Shown here piece after piece: positions 46,970 to 57,814 of a stretch of 64,000 nucleotides of DNA (the stretch's first letter is position 1; every line of letters starts with the position of its first letter). The DNA lies in assembly GCA_008692225.1 (NCBI GenBank), contig VICG01000007.1, forward strand, positions 1,584,501-1,648,500. Direction: 5' to 3'. The stretch is from Monilinia fructicola (taxonomy: Eukaryota; Ascomycota; Leotiomycetes; Helotiales; Sclerotiniaceae). The notes below the pieces were generated by a model, which worked only from the letters and a program-made list of their open reading frames with translations, did not search any database and was not told where the DNA came from. The translations under genes and the position numbers were made by a program.

Positions 46970-48359
46970 CTAATCAAGCCCTTTGCCCTTGTCCTTTCCC
47001 TTCTCCTTTCCCTTCTCTTTTTCTTTTTCCTTCCCCTTTTCACTTTCCTTCCCCGTTTCCGCGTCGACCTTTGGATTCTTCAATTCTTCAAGTTCTTTGG
47101 TCAGCTTCTCATTTTCTCTGATCAAGTCCATATCCAGGACGATTTTGATCTCGGGGCAATATTCCAAAATATGCTTTCTGCGCTCCTTATTTTCCCAAAT
47201 GCCCGGCACCAAGTTTTTACCACTTCCTATCAGATGATAACCAAAAGGTCTCTCGTACCACTGACTCTCGACGCTGAAGGTTGCTTCCACCTCAGGTCCT
47301 GGCATCTTTTTAGGATCCAATTCTAGGAGACGATCGCATATCCAGCGATCTTCCCACGGATCGCCAGGTTTACGAGCTTCCTTCTCTGTCACCTTGAGGA
47401 TTGGAGGTATATGCCTGAGACTCAACCCTCCATTTCCCCCTGTGACAGCCATGTTCCATGGAGCGCCTACCCAGGAGTAATCTGCGGAAATGTATTCTTC
47501 TATACTACGCTCAGAAGCTGAGCAGATGATCGAGTCGCTTTGAAACATAAGAACCCATTCCGCAGGGGCGAGAAAGTCTTTGTAGAAGGTGGGATCGGTA
47601 AGGGTGGCGCTTATAGTCTCCTGACTCGTGATGTTGTATTTTGCGGGGAGCGAGGTGATGAGCAGCTTTCCGGCATTGACGTACGCGGAAAGGGATGACG
47701 ATGAGGAAATCAGTGAATTGGCTTCGGGTGATCCAACGAAGCGGAAAGCCCAGGGCGCTGGTAAAACGGATATAAAATGCGCGAGAAGCGCGGGGAGGTG
47801 AGGCAAAGGGCGGGTTTCGAGAAGGAGAGCAACTCTGGTCGGATCCAATTCTGCATTCGTGGTAGCCAAACTTCCTTTTGAGCCTGTAGGGGCTGCGCTA
47901 GGTTTTGGGTGGTTCGTCTTCAAATCCACTCCACCATTCTCAGACTTTGCAGTGCCATGTTCATTATCAATTGTCGCGGTTTGAGGATTTGTTGCTTGAG
48001 CCGCAGGCTCGCCGGCCGCGCCTGGCCCCGGTGCGAGTTTGGCCAAATGGAAATCTGATATCGACGACCAGTCGTATTGATGGTAAACGACTAACATGAG
48101 CAAACTTCTGCGAAATATTAGAATCAAAGCATAGATGGTGTCGCACCACGACAATCAAAACAGCGACCCAAACTTCTAGAGTCGAAATATGGGCGAAAAG
48201 AGCCCCCAGGCAAGGTTGATTCTCATCTCGCTGAGGGCACAACCGCTCCTGGCTCGAAGGGAAACAGCGGACGTACAAAATACAAATTGCAAGAATGAAA
48301 CTTCTATGCATCCTCCGATTATACCACAGAAAAGGACCCGAATCGTGGGACGGCGCCAT
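46970..48359 (-). CDS. DUF5672 type II membrane protein, glycosyltransferase-like
   Basis: Exon 1 (48359-48277) and exon 2 (48107-46970) join in phase through an intron with GTACGT donor, a CTAAT branch-like sequence and CAG acceptor, giving 406 residues. The splice creates a clean signal anchor at about residues 17-36 (SFILAICILSLLMLVVY), with the short basic N-terminus (NRRMHR) inside. This supports both the splice and a type II topology. The luminal domain carries VLMFQSDSIICS (a DxD-like region), YSWVGAPWN and GGLSLRH, typical of DUF5672 proteins, which resemble Golgi glycosyltransferases. The last 30 residues are an almost pure Lys/Glu/Gly repeat (KGKEKEKEKGKEKGKDKGKG). Sugar donor and acceptor are unknown. 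Confidence 0.85.
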
Positions 48360-50207
48360 AATGAAAGTATCAGAAGGTGCTTTTGCGATCTCTCGTAAAG
48401 AGCATATGCACCACAGCTCGAAATTGTACAATTGTCGGTGAATTCGCGAGTCGCAGAAGATGAATGGGAAACTCGTTACTTCAGGTACGAAATGCACATC
48501 GTAGAAGAGACGAGATTGCGATCATATCAGTACACGTCCAGGATTCGGGAAGGAGATTTGGATCCTGGTTGAATAGAGTTGTAGAGAATCTTCATCTGAA
48601 ATGCTAATGTGGCTTGATAATCTTGGTACATGAAGCAATAAAGTAAGCCAATGTGATAAGATGATACTGTGCCATCCTCCTCCGTATCCTTGGGAGCAGC
48701 CGTATACAGTATTTGAAGGGGGGGGGAAGGGGGGGTGGAAGGGTGAAAGGGGCAATTATATGATTCATCCGTATCTTGGCGCTATGCGATAGGTTCACGA
48801 TTGGAGAATTTATGGATAAAACCGTCAAATTTTTATATTTTGGGTTTGAAATGAGATTATGTGAAATGGTCTAATTTTCTTTGCTTTGTCATTCAAGCGA
48901 TCTATCTTTAATCTATGGAGTACTGATTCTACTCCGGAGGCAATGAGGCATTGATATCTACAGAGTAGTTTCTAGCGTCTACTCCGTAGTGTCTAGTGTC
49001 CAGTATCCAGTGTCCAATGTCCAATGTCTAATGTCCAATGTCTAATGTCTAATGTCCAATGTCCAATGTCCAATGTCCAATATTCAATGTCCAATGTCCA
49101 ATGTTCACCCCTGTTACATCCCATGTAATATGTTTAACGGCATGCTATTTCTGTATCAAGATTCGTATCCTAGCTTATGGGCACGCTAATTCCCTAAGAC
49201 TCGACTCTGTAAGAGTTGATGTACAGAATTTAACGAATAGGGGTGAACCGATTAGTACCTACCAAGTATTCCTCAATAACTAAAATAGCCATGTGCTGCC
49301 TGAAGGTGCTTCTCCAAAGCCAAATGATACTACTTGTAGGTACTTACTGTACGATGTCCATTGTCGAGTTATCTAATGGCTGATCTCTCCAACTCTTATA
49401 GAAATCCCCTTGGTTCTGAACATCTTCTTTTGATACATGAGATGAAATGGCGAAGACATGAGGCGGAGCTCGGAGGCTATCGTAGTAAGGTTCAGGGATA
49501 TACTCCATACTTGCTTGCAGACTTTTATTGCGGTACAAGGAGAACGGATTGGCAAATAAGTCTCCGTCCGTGGGTTTGCGTTGAATCTGTTGATCCTGGT
49601 TCGTATGGATCGTAACTTTCTTCCATTATAGCACACTGAGCACAGTATCAACCTTCGGGGCCATGGGCTAGAGACTGCGTGACTCGTAATATCATACTCA
49701 CGTACAGGAAAGAACTACTATAAAGTATGTGCAGGACATTCCACTCAACCTTGAAGTGTTCCTTTGATGCTTGATGTTTGATTTTGAAATGTATCGTATC
49801 ATATTGTCGTATATGCCCTTCACCAATCGGGGGACATTCTCCCCATGGAAACATAGCAAAAGACAACGTGAACGTGATTCCATCAATGATATATTTCAAA
49901 GGTCGAGCTGTCGGGCTGTTTGTTTGCTGCAAGGAGTATTTGTGTCACTTCATTTGACCGAGTGGTTTGTATGTACAGTAACCTTACCCTGCATCCAGAA
50001 AGGTTGAGGTGGGGTCCACCAGGACCTGGTGGTCGAAGATGATGTTACTTGGTGTGTTTGTCATCATTAATGGTCTGAAGACGTCATTTCTAGCTTCATA
50101 TCAATAGCCAGTGCTTCGCCTTATCCTCAATCATCAGTTTCGAGATACAAACTCGACGACTTTCTCAATTCCCCTTCCATCAATTTAAACACAATCCACC
50201 ATCCGTC
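48360..50207. repeat. Intergenic with 7-bp minisatellite
   Basis: From about 48991 to 49104 lies an imperfect array of a 7-base unit (TGTCCAA, with TGTCTAA variants), about fifteen copies. One TACTCCGTA copy lies just before it at 48980-48988. A run of G occurs at 48719-48736. Short frames here on both strands are not supported as genes. Confidence 0.55.
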
Positions 50208-51170
50208 ATGGCCAATATTTTGATCATAGGTGCCACTCGTGGTTTGGGTGCCTCTCTTGCAAACAACTATGCTTCACAGGAATCAACAACGGTTTATGGA
50301 ACCACTCGTGCTGCCACCGGGCCATCCAATCTCAACGAGAAGATTGTGTGGATACCCAATATCGATGTGGCAGAAGAGGGAGTAGGCAGAAAGTTGGTGA
50401 ATCAGCTGGGTATGCTCGGCGGTGGAGGTGGAATGGTTGAGGGTGGTCGAGTAACATTTGATATTGTTGTATGTTCGCTCCCCTGACTCAATTCCATGAT
50501 ATGGATGCTACGTTTAGAGCGTCATACGTCAGCAGACGGTGACTGATTGATCCTTAGATCATTACAGCTGGATACTTCGCTACAGAAGACTTTGTTAATG
50601 GCCCAAACTGGGATGAAGAAGTAAAGATGTACAGTGAGTACTTCCCACCATTGCGATTGCTTCCAGATCATATCTCCGTACGCAATAACTGACCTTTCTC
50701 CAGCAACATCAGCCATCTCTCCTCCTTTTATAGTTCAATCATTGTTCCGTGCCAAAAACATAACTAAAGGTTCCAAGATCCTTCTCATTTCATCTGAATC
50801 TGGCTCAATTACATTGCGACATGCGAAAGAAGGTGGCGGCAATTATGGCCACCATGCCTCAAAATCAGCACTTAATATGGTTGGAAAACTTCTATCATTG
50901 GACTTGAAGGAGCACGGAATAATTATATCGATTCTGCACCCTGGATTTATGCGGACAGAAATGACAAAAGGCGTCGGATTTGATAAATATTGGGACGACG
51001 GAGGAGCAGTGACACCCGATGAAGCTGCAAAGAGCTTAGTAGAATGGGCTCGGGATTTGGACATCAGTAAGTCGGGTCAATACTGGGCACCGAGAGGTCC
51101 TAGAGATATTGGTACCGCGGATGTAACGATCGGAACGGATCTACCTACACCTTTGCAATTACCATGGTGA
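50208..51170 (+). CDS. Short-chain dehydrogenase/reductase, C-factor-like
   Basis: Three exons are inferred: 50208-50468, 50558-50633 and 50704-51170. They give 267 residues with all phases consistent. The start MANILIIGATRGLG contains the NAD(P)-binding GxxxGxG variant. ITAGYF replaces the usual NNAG strand, and ILLISSESGS contains the catalytic Ser. The active-site segment reads GGNYGHHASKSALN. The Lys is present, but the residue four before it is His, not Tyr, while a Tyr lies two residues further upstream. The remainder (HPGFMRTEMTK) is normal for the family. The enzyme is probably a cytosolic oxidoreductase of small carbonyl compounds, with substrate unknown. Confidence 0.9.
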
Positions 51171-52195
51171 TGAAGATAATGAAGATGATACATGATAATA
51201 TACGACGACAATGACAACAGCTGGCGTTGGTTCTTTTAACTTTATTCTGCCATTCTTTGACAGTACTTTCGCATTTTGAAACTTAGTAGGACGAGGGTAT
51301 AGGTAGAAAGACTCGTCTACAAAGAGCGTATAGGCGAGTTTTAGGGGTAATAAGACAGTATCTGTGTCAGCTTTTTTCTATCTTGAAAAGAGCTACTCTT
51401 CTACCACCCTTCCTGGGAAATGAAATTGATAGCTGCAAATTTTTGTGTCTGGGCCATTGAAAAGCTTCTCGTCTTTGCTCTAGCTAAAGGTTTCGTACTT
51501 TCAACTCATTATGAAGTGGTCTTGAAAGTTTAGACTGCTTCTTCAATTTTGTCTCGCTTATCATGTCTACTGCAATGAACTTGAAATAGCTATGTTGGGT
51601 CAGTGCCCTCTTGTTTTCTTAATCTGCATTCACAAGATTTTGGTTTGAGCGTGTGTGTTGCCTGTACAGTGTTGACCGGTACAGCAATCTCGGGCCACTT
51701 TTTGTGTAAAATATATGTTGACAGTCGTAAGGCAAATTCTATTGATTAGATCTTAAGAGTTAGGTTCATTTTTATCGGTCAATTTTGTCTACCACACACA
51801 CGAATGGGACATTCACCTGAGTGTGATTTATATTCAAAAATCCCCCAGTCGTGATTCTTGCGACTAGTTCGTTGTGCATATCATGTTGATAACTTGTACA
51901 AGTACAGCTGTTCACGGGTTTTCCAGGCAAACCATCCACGTTCCTTTAGCGTAATGTCTCTACCGTACTGAAATCTTATATATATTCTTCCTCCTAGTCT
52001 CGTTTACCTCCTTGAAAAACAACAAAACTAAAAGCACGATAACAGCCAAAAGTTTTCTTCGATTTGAGCTCAATTATAATTTCGAAAGAGCATCACGTTC
52101 TACGATACTCATTTAAAAGAATCACAACCATCTCTTTCTGCATAATTCATCTGGCTGCGGTATCATTGGTCGAACATAGCATTCACACATCCGCG
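51171..52195. other. Intergenic, about 1 kb
   Basis: No gene is seen. A TATATAT tract at 51979-51985 lies about 210 bases before the first small membrane protein start and may be its TATA region. Confidence 0.4.
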
Positions 52196-52414
52196 ATGGA
52201 ATTATCAAAAGCCAATATGTTCGCAATCACAGGCGCATGCTTTGTATTTATAACTGCTGCTGTTCTTGGCTGCATCCTCTGGAGACATTTTAACAGCAGA
52301 CATGTCTCTAGTTTAAATCTTGAAGAATTGGGCCAACTTCCAAGACGTCCACACTCAGCACACATTCGGCAAGTAAGACGACCGTCAGTTGACCTCAGAA
52401 AAAGGAAGAGATAA
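52196..52414 (+). CDS. Small single-pass membrane protein (72 residues)
   Basis: The ATG-started frame reads MELSKANM, then one membrane helix (FAITGACFVFITAAVLGCIL), then a basic tail (WRHFNSRHV) ending RKRKR. By the positive-inside rule the tail faces the cytosol. No homologous family is recognised. The next frame begins only 30 bases after its stop. It may be a separate gene, an upstream frame on a shared mRNA, or an exon of the next gene. The in-frame extension upstream to 52064 has no ATG. Confidence 0.4.
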   Translation: MELSKANMFAITGACFVFITAAVLGCILWRHFNSRHVSSLNLEELGQLPRRPHSAHIRQVRRPSVDLRKRKR

Positions 52415-52444
52415 TCACACCAAGTCATTACATCGACTCCCAAG

Positions 52445-53047
52445 ATGCGCCGAAATACCAAGCATTGTATCATATTTCTTACTCTCATACTCACCTGCGG
52501 AGGCGGCGTCACTGTCTTTTTTGTTCTCTGGCTAAATTCCCATAACCATCATCAACCCCCTGTGAAACGCGGGACGATGGACCTACATCAACATGATCAT
52601 GATCACGATATTGGCGATTGTTCGGAAACTGTGGCGGCTACTGGATATCTCAGTGTCGGAAACAGCGAGTTTCCCCAAGCAGATATGTCTCATGATCATC
52701 AAGGCATACTATCGCAGAATTGGGACAGGCATCTTTCGTCTGTTGGTAAGGAGGATTTTGGTTATCATCCAGACGGTTACATCATCACTGCCTCGACTTC
52801 CGTAACCACTTCATCGAGTGTACAACGCCTGACATCTACTTATGGTAACATACCTTTTTCTACATACATTGTTTTTCCAATTCAGACAAGCACTTCATCG
52901 GGTGCGCAATTGTTGGCTCTCTCTGATGTCATCATATCTTTGACCACACGTACTGTTATTCTAATTGCCGCAACCACTTCTTCGAGCGCGCAGTCCTTAG
53001 CTACCTCTAGTGGTAGATGTAGACGTGCTCGTGAATTTCGAGGTTAA
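52445..53047 (+). CDS. Single-pass membrane protein with His/Asp-rich ectodomain (200 residues)
   Basis: The frame begins MRRNTKHCII, followed by a hydrophobic helix (FLTLILTCGGGVTVFFVLWL), so a signal anchor with the basic N-terminus in the cytosol is likely. The segment after it carries DLHQHDHDHDIGDC, a likely metal-binding cluster. Then comes a long Ser/Thr-rich region (STSVTTSSSVQRLTSTYG, TSTSSGAQ, TTSSSAQS) that could be O-glycosylated. The end is basic. No family is recognised. The repeated TSSS-Q motif recurs three times at about 30-50 residue spacing. It starts 30 bases after the preceding small frame. Confidence 0.45.
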   Translation: MRRNTKHCIIFLTLILTCGGGVTVFFVLWLNSHNHHQPPVKRGTMDLHQHDHDHDIGDCSETVAATGYLSVGNSEFPQADMSHDHQGILSQNWDRHLSSVGKEDFGYHPDGYIITASTSVTTSSSVQRLTSTYGNIPFSTYIVFPIQTSTSSGAQLLALSDVIISLTTRTVILIAATTSSSAQSLATSSGRCRRAREFRG

Positions 53048-53692
53048 GGATATGAGGTATAGGGTCAAAAAGCAGAATTTCTATTTGGCCGTTCATTATT
53101 GTTGAGAAAGTTGCGGGTTTGTGGGTACACTCATCCAGTGCAAGCCTATCTGGGAATCTCAAGAACATGCGTTTTCAGTATGACGGAATGATGGGAACAG
53201 TCTAGGGCTTCATATCTCATCAGAGCTAGATATCAATCTAAATTTCTTTCTATTATCAAGTGTTGTATTTTTGTCATGGTGAACATCTTGGGTGGTAATA
53301 CTCGTGAATCATAGGTAAAAATGGTGGCGTTTATTTCCGTCGAGTCACTCACTACCTTAGTCGGGTATTGGGAGTCATCGCTTTATGAAAGGGGTTAATT
53401 AGCTTATGATGATTTTTCGAGTCTCAAACTTTATCAACATTTCCAAAAGCGAGACCTCTTCCAAAAAAAAATGTTTTCTACCTGACAAGACTCTAAAAAA
53501 TCATAACTAGCCTGCAGTGCTCTATTCTCTACCTTCGAAACCTCGGTTTTCTTATCATCTACGCAAAAAATCACTCGGCGACTCTCGTATCTCTAGGATA
53601 TTGTCAAAAACCTTCGCATCCCAACGTCAGACCTCATACTTCAATTCTCACAGCATTTCAGTCGCAACAAACCTCACCGCCTTCAAAGCACA
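53048..53692. other. Intergenic, promoter of next small gene
   Basis: No gene is seen. The last 100 bases are C/A-rich and look like a fungal 5' leader ending in CACAATG. Confidence 0.4.
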
Positions 53693-53893
53693 ATGATTGA
53701 GGAAAGTAACGAAACACTTATCATTATTATTGTCATCATAGTCGTGGTGTTCGTCTTGGCCACAATCGGGGCTTATGTGCACATGACAACGGGAGAGAAT
53801 GCGGTACCCCCTCATCCAGCAGTAGCAGCGGTATATAACAAGCTGCGAAGTATGCGAAAAAAGATCCGTGGATCCTGGTCAGCGACTGAGTAG
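53693..53893 (+). CDS. Small single-pass membrane protein (66 residues)
   Basis: MIEESNET is followed by an unusually Ile/Val-rich helix (LIIIIVIIVVVFVLATIGAY) and a tail ending in KLRSMRKKIRGSW. A short acidic glycosylatable (NET) N-terminus outside and a basic C-terminus inside are predicted. The ATG context (CACAATG) is good for a fungus. No family is recognised. It fits the pattern of its small same-strand neighbours. Confidence 0.5.
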   Translation: MIEESNETLIIIIVIIVVVFVLATIGAYVHMTTGENAVPPHPAVAAVYNKLRSMRKKIRGSWSATE

Positions 53894-54108
53894 TCATCCC
53901 TTGCAGCAATGTCCAGCGGATACTCGTCACACCAAACCCACTCAATGATGGTGATGGAAGTACATTTTTTGGCTGGATGGGGGATAGCTAGAGTGGTGAT
54001 TGCGTCGTCGTGACTCTTCTTGTGAGCGGGACCTGGGGGAAGGGGGCTTATTTAGACTAGTCGTTTTGGAAGCCGAGAAGAATCTTCGGGAGCTTCTTTC
54101 TGGTGTTT

Positions 54109-54482
54109 CTATAGTGCTAGAGGGGTATGATGAGGTGGAAAGTGAAGGGAATGCGTGACTTTGATTGTAATCTCACCCAGTAGAAAACAATCTCTTTGAA
54201 ACACACATTGATATTCCCAAGGTGAAGTGACCCGCGCCTGCATTTTTCCTTCTCTATCATATTTCACCCACAATTTACGTCTGAAAATCTGAGGAGATGA
54301 ACCAGAATTGTTTGCAAGATCCAGGAAATCCGTTAGCCACCCATTAAACAATCCAATATCATCCACAGCTAGAGAGAATGAATGTCACGTAAATCACGTA
54401 TGTTGCGGCGCAAACATTGAGAGCAGTGACTCAGAAGAGGGCGTTTCTATGAATCATGCGCATTAATCGTACCAGGAGTCAT
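54109..54482 (-). CDS. Possible small hypothetical protein, two exons
   Basis: A 10-base first exon (54482-54473, MTP plus one base) can be joined through a 104-base intron (GTACGA donor, CTCTCTAG acceptor) to exon 2 at 54368-54109, giving 89 residues. Exon 2 has protein-like sequence (VDDIGLFNGWLTDFLDL, then WVKYDREGKMQARV). The very short first exon makes this weak. It lies antisense between two plus-strand microprotein genes. No family is recognised. Confidence 0.25.
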
Positions 54483-54752
54483 ACTTGGTGCAGAGTAATC
54501 CTACCTCGTTAATACAGCTCTTGAATCCCCAAAGGTTACAATTTTACAACAATATTCCCAGCATCTTTCAACATCAACTACAGATTACAGTCTTCGACGC
54601 TCAATGCCCCGCTGTTACACCGCACCAGAATATCCCTTACGACTCACCATTTATCAGTTTCCATTGACGTTTCACTTCACGTTCACGTCACGCTTCTGGA
54701 TCGATAATATTCGTATTCTCAAATCGTCACATCGCCACCATTGCTCTGCACC

Positions 54753-54974
54753 ATGTCTTCTCGCCACAAGCAATTCGAGTCTAGAAGTCCCCCAGCAGCC
54801 TGGAATGACTTCGACGCAAATCCTTCTCTAGAACTCCTTTTGGTAGTCGGAGGCGTACTTGTGGGAAGTATCATTGTCATATTCATTGTGTACAGAGTTG
54901 AGCAGTCGAAAGGTCGAAAAGAGAAAGGGAAGATGGTGGAGACGACAAGCGGTGGCGACGGTTCGGATTCATAG
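54753..54974 (+). CDS. Small single-pass membrane protein (73 residues)
   Basis: A polar N-terminus of about 26 residues (SSRHKQFESRSPPAAW) leads to one helix (LELLLVVGGVLVGSIIVIFIVY), then RVEQSKGRKEKGK and a Gly/Ser/Asp end. The predicted orientation is N-terminus outside, basic side inside. The ATG follows CACC, a good context. No family is recognised. Confidence 0.5.
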   Translation: MSSRHKQFESRSPPAAWNDFDANPSLELLLVVGGVLVGSIIVIFIVYRVEQSKGRKEKGKMVETTSGGDGSDS

Positions 54975-55512
54975 TGCTCTTCGGAATTATGAGTTTGAGT
55001 GATACCAATCATCCCCAGTCGAGTCAATCACTGGCAGTCACGGGGTCATTGGATCGCTAGGTTTTATTGGATTATTTATTTCGTTAAGGCCTCCGAATTT
55101 CCTTTTTTTTTAATATCAGTACTTTATCTACCCATTCGATATTATGGGTTTGCCGGTTCAAATCTTCTATATCCTAGCATATCATTCTGCTTTTGTCAAC
55201 ATCCGACTGGGCAGTTGGTTCTTCAGATCGAGTGTTAGTACATTGCTCGCCTTTAACTCTCATCAGTGGTATAAACACTATCACCTCCTCACACCTTCAA
55301 GTCTCGATATCTTTGTCCCATATCCGGACGTCCTCGCACCCCAAAGTCTCTATGCTTTTGCAAAATCTTTCGCCAGTCGTTCAACCAAACTTTGTAACAA
55401 CTTACGACGCCATGGCTGCATCAAGAGCTCGGGGTACCATTCCATGAACGCAAATACACATTACCTCCACGTCACCTTATTGCGCCACAAGTAAATAAAA
55501 CAAACACTCAAA
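54975..55512. other. Intergenic between small genes
   Basis: Overlapping frames of 75-116 codons occur at 54999-55494, but their ATGs and composition are unconvincing. A T-rich run lies at 55102-55112. Confidence 0.4.
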
Positions 55513-55764
55513 ATGGGCATCTCAAGCTCTAAACTCGCGCTGGGGCCCGAGATGGAATTAGCAACCTGTTTTTGTGAATATAAAGCCATTGACAAGTTTT
55601 ATGTTAATGAAAAAGATTGCATGGCGAAATGTAGGAATGCATCTTGCAATTCTGGCTTCTGGCAGCTGGCCTTGAACGAGGAAGAATGGGTAAAAATCGC
55701 TCATGAGCGCGGGTTGCGGAAACACGATGAGCCACGGGTTCATCATTTTAATCTCGAGTTTTAG
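55513..55764 (+). CDS. Cys-rich microprotein with N-myristoylation signal (83 residues)
   Basis: The protein starts MGISSSKLAL. Gly2 and Ser6 with Lys7 match the N-myristoylation consensus, so after Met removal it would be lipidated and membrane-attached from the cytosolic side. Five cysteines follow (19, 21, 36, 40, 45), in C-x-C then C-x3-C-x4-C spacing. After them come an aromatic SGFWQLALNEEEW and a charged helix ending near HFNLEF. No hydrophobic helix is present, unlike its neighbours. No family is recognised. Confidence 0.5.
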   Translation: MGISSSKLALGPEMELATCFCEYKAIDKFYVNEKDCMAKCRNASCNSGFWQLALNEEEWVKIAHERGLRKHDEPRVHHFNLEF

Positions 55765-57814
55765 TCACGAGAGTATCGAGAGAGAAGCCAGCAAGGACTT
55801 AACCGATGCCAGATTTGGGCTGTGGCTTTGATCAATGGGGAACGGAATTATCTGGTTGTGTATTTGGTGGAGACAATCTTTTCCCCTTTCTTTCCTCGTT
55901 CCGTTACATGATTTCGTCTGGCTTGTGGAAAATGGGTTGGTGTCGGGATGCATTTTTGGAAAAGGCAATGCAGCTGCAAGCTTTGGGGGGCCACTTGTAC
56001 CAAGTAGGAGCTCTAACAAGCCCAGAAATACGGCTTGACTTTTCATCTATGATTTGACATTTAAATTCCCTACTGCACTTGTTGAAGATAGGTGACTGAC
56101 GTAGAAAAGTGCTTCTCCAATTTCAACGTTCAAGCATACTCAAACAAATATGGGGAGCTTGCAGTGCTGTAAGCCGTCTCGCTGCATCGAAAACATCGAT
56201 AGGTGTGAATGAGAATCTCCCCATACGAATCACTAGTATATTTCGTACCACCCAGTATCTGATCCAATCCATCAAGATCCCGAATCTCCTCAATTTCGTA
56301 CATTACCAGCCATCCACTTGAAGTTCGCCCAGTCCTATTCATTGCACCAGCCCAACTTTGAAATTCACAAAGTTGTGATCGAAGCTCCCTTTCCCCTGGA
56401 ACATCCATTCCTTTTATTCAGCGTCTTTCCCGAATGTTGAAAGCCTACTTGGATAGACCCTCGTTCCTCAGATTTCAGACCTTCTCGTCTCTTTGCAAAC
56501 TCTCAAACCTCCAGCATCTCAACCTCCCCGGAAAAGCTTCACTTAATTTTGGGATCGCCGAAGTTCAGAGCTTACAGCACGCCGTTGATGTGCAAGTACT
56601 CAAGCAACCGCGTTACCTTTCTACGACAACGCCTTCAAGTTTACATTGAGCCGATAACTTGCGCGGCCTGTACGGCTCGAGAGCAACTCATGAAGGCTCT
56701 GTTGCAACAGGCTCTGTCATAATTTTGCTGATTTTCTTCTTCAGGGTCTTTGCTTCTCCTCTCGGTTTAGTCTCCACTCACACCGAAGTTCTGAAGGCTC
56801 TTAACGCGTTTCAAGATCTGCATTTCAAGGGTACAATAAAGGATAGTCGATAGACTCTTCAAGTCTTTAACTTCCAGGACATTCTTTTGCGTCAAGCTCT
56901 AGAAACCAGCAATGTTGGTCTTCGCGTGGTCCGGGTATGCTTTGGATGGTGCGCTATCTTGGTCATAGGACTTCGAGAATTACATGACGAGTGATTTGAT
57001 TGCAGTCGCGGTGTGTGGTGTTGGAATGTAGAGTCAGGTTCTGAGGAATGTGGTTGGGAGGGACGACTTGTGGAGGGCTTGGATCCAAAGAATCGAAGCC
57101 AAAAGCTTCATCAATATATGCTAACTTCTTCATAATTACCTCGAAACATATATCTTGCGTCTCGTGTGCCCTCCAAGACTCTGTACAGTTTGTGCAAGAT
57201 CTGAAAGCTTCGGGAAACCTTGGGGAAAATAAGTTTTGAAAGGTACGTCCTGATCCAAATTCCTGCCCCTTTTCGCTCTCTGGACCCTCAATTTCTGCAT
57301 TGCATCAACCTCTCCTTTATTTTCAATATCAGACTTGCTTTTTTGGTACAAGAAAAATAAAGTAAAAAGCTTTGGTAGTTCAGTAAGTTAATTCAACCTT
57401 CGATTCGTGTGTATCTATCAACTTGAAAACTATACAGGGTTAGCATTTCACCCTCCCAAGGCGGAGTTCCGTATTTGAGTCGTGGCGGTTGCATTTTCTT
57501 TTCCCTTTTTGGTCTTATGCTTTGGTGCGATTTGATTCAATGATTCTCCTTCGATCATTATTTTTCCGTATAATCATTTCGCGCTTACATTTTGCTTTCG
57601 GGACCTGAAGAACTTTGCTGCTAACGATCCCGCAAAGTTAGAGGCTTGAGGTATCTGCTGTTCATAGATTTTCCCCTGACAATCATAATCCAACCGTAGC
57701 AGCGGGAAATCTTGATTTCGAACCCCCCACATCTTTGTCAGAAATAATCGAGATACTCCAACCCTTCAAACGAATTGGATTTCGGCCTGCACTCCGAAGA
57801 GACCCATCGCATCC
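55765..57814. other. Intergenic, 2 kb, no supported gene
   Basis: The best frames are 56408-56130 (-), 92 codons with ATG and fairly protein-like composition, and 56434-56649 (+), 71 codons. They start almost back to back but have no recognisable domain. Both may be relics or chance. Confidence 0.4.

Noticed and set aside
56130..56649. Back-to-back frames of 92 (-) and 71 (+) codons
   Set aside because: ATG present in both but no domain, conservation evidence or matching architecture with the microprotein array.
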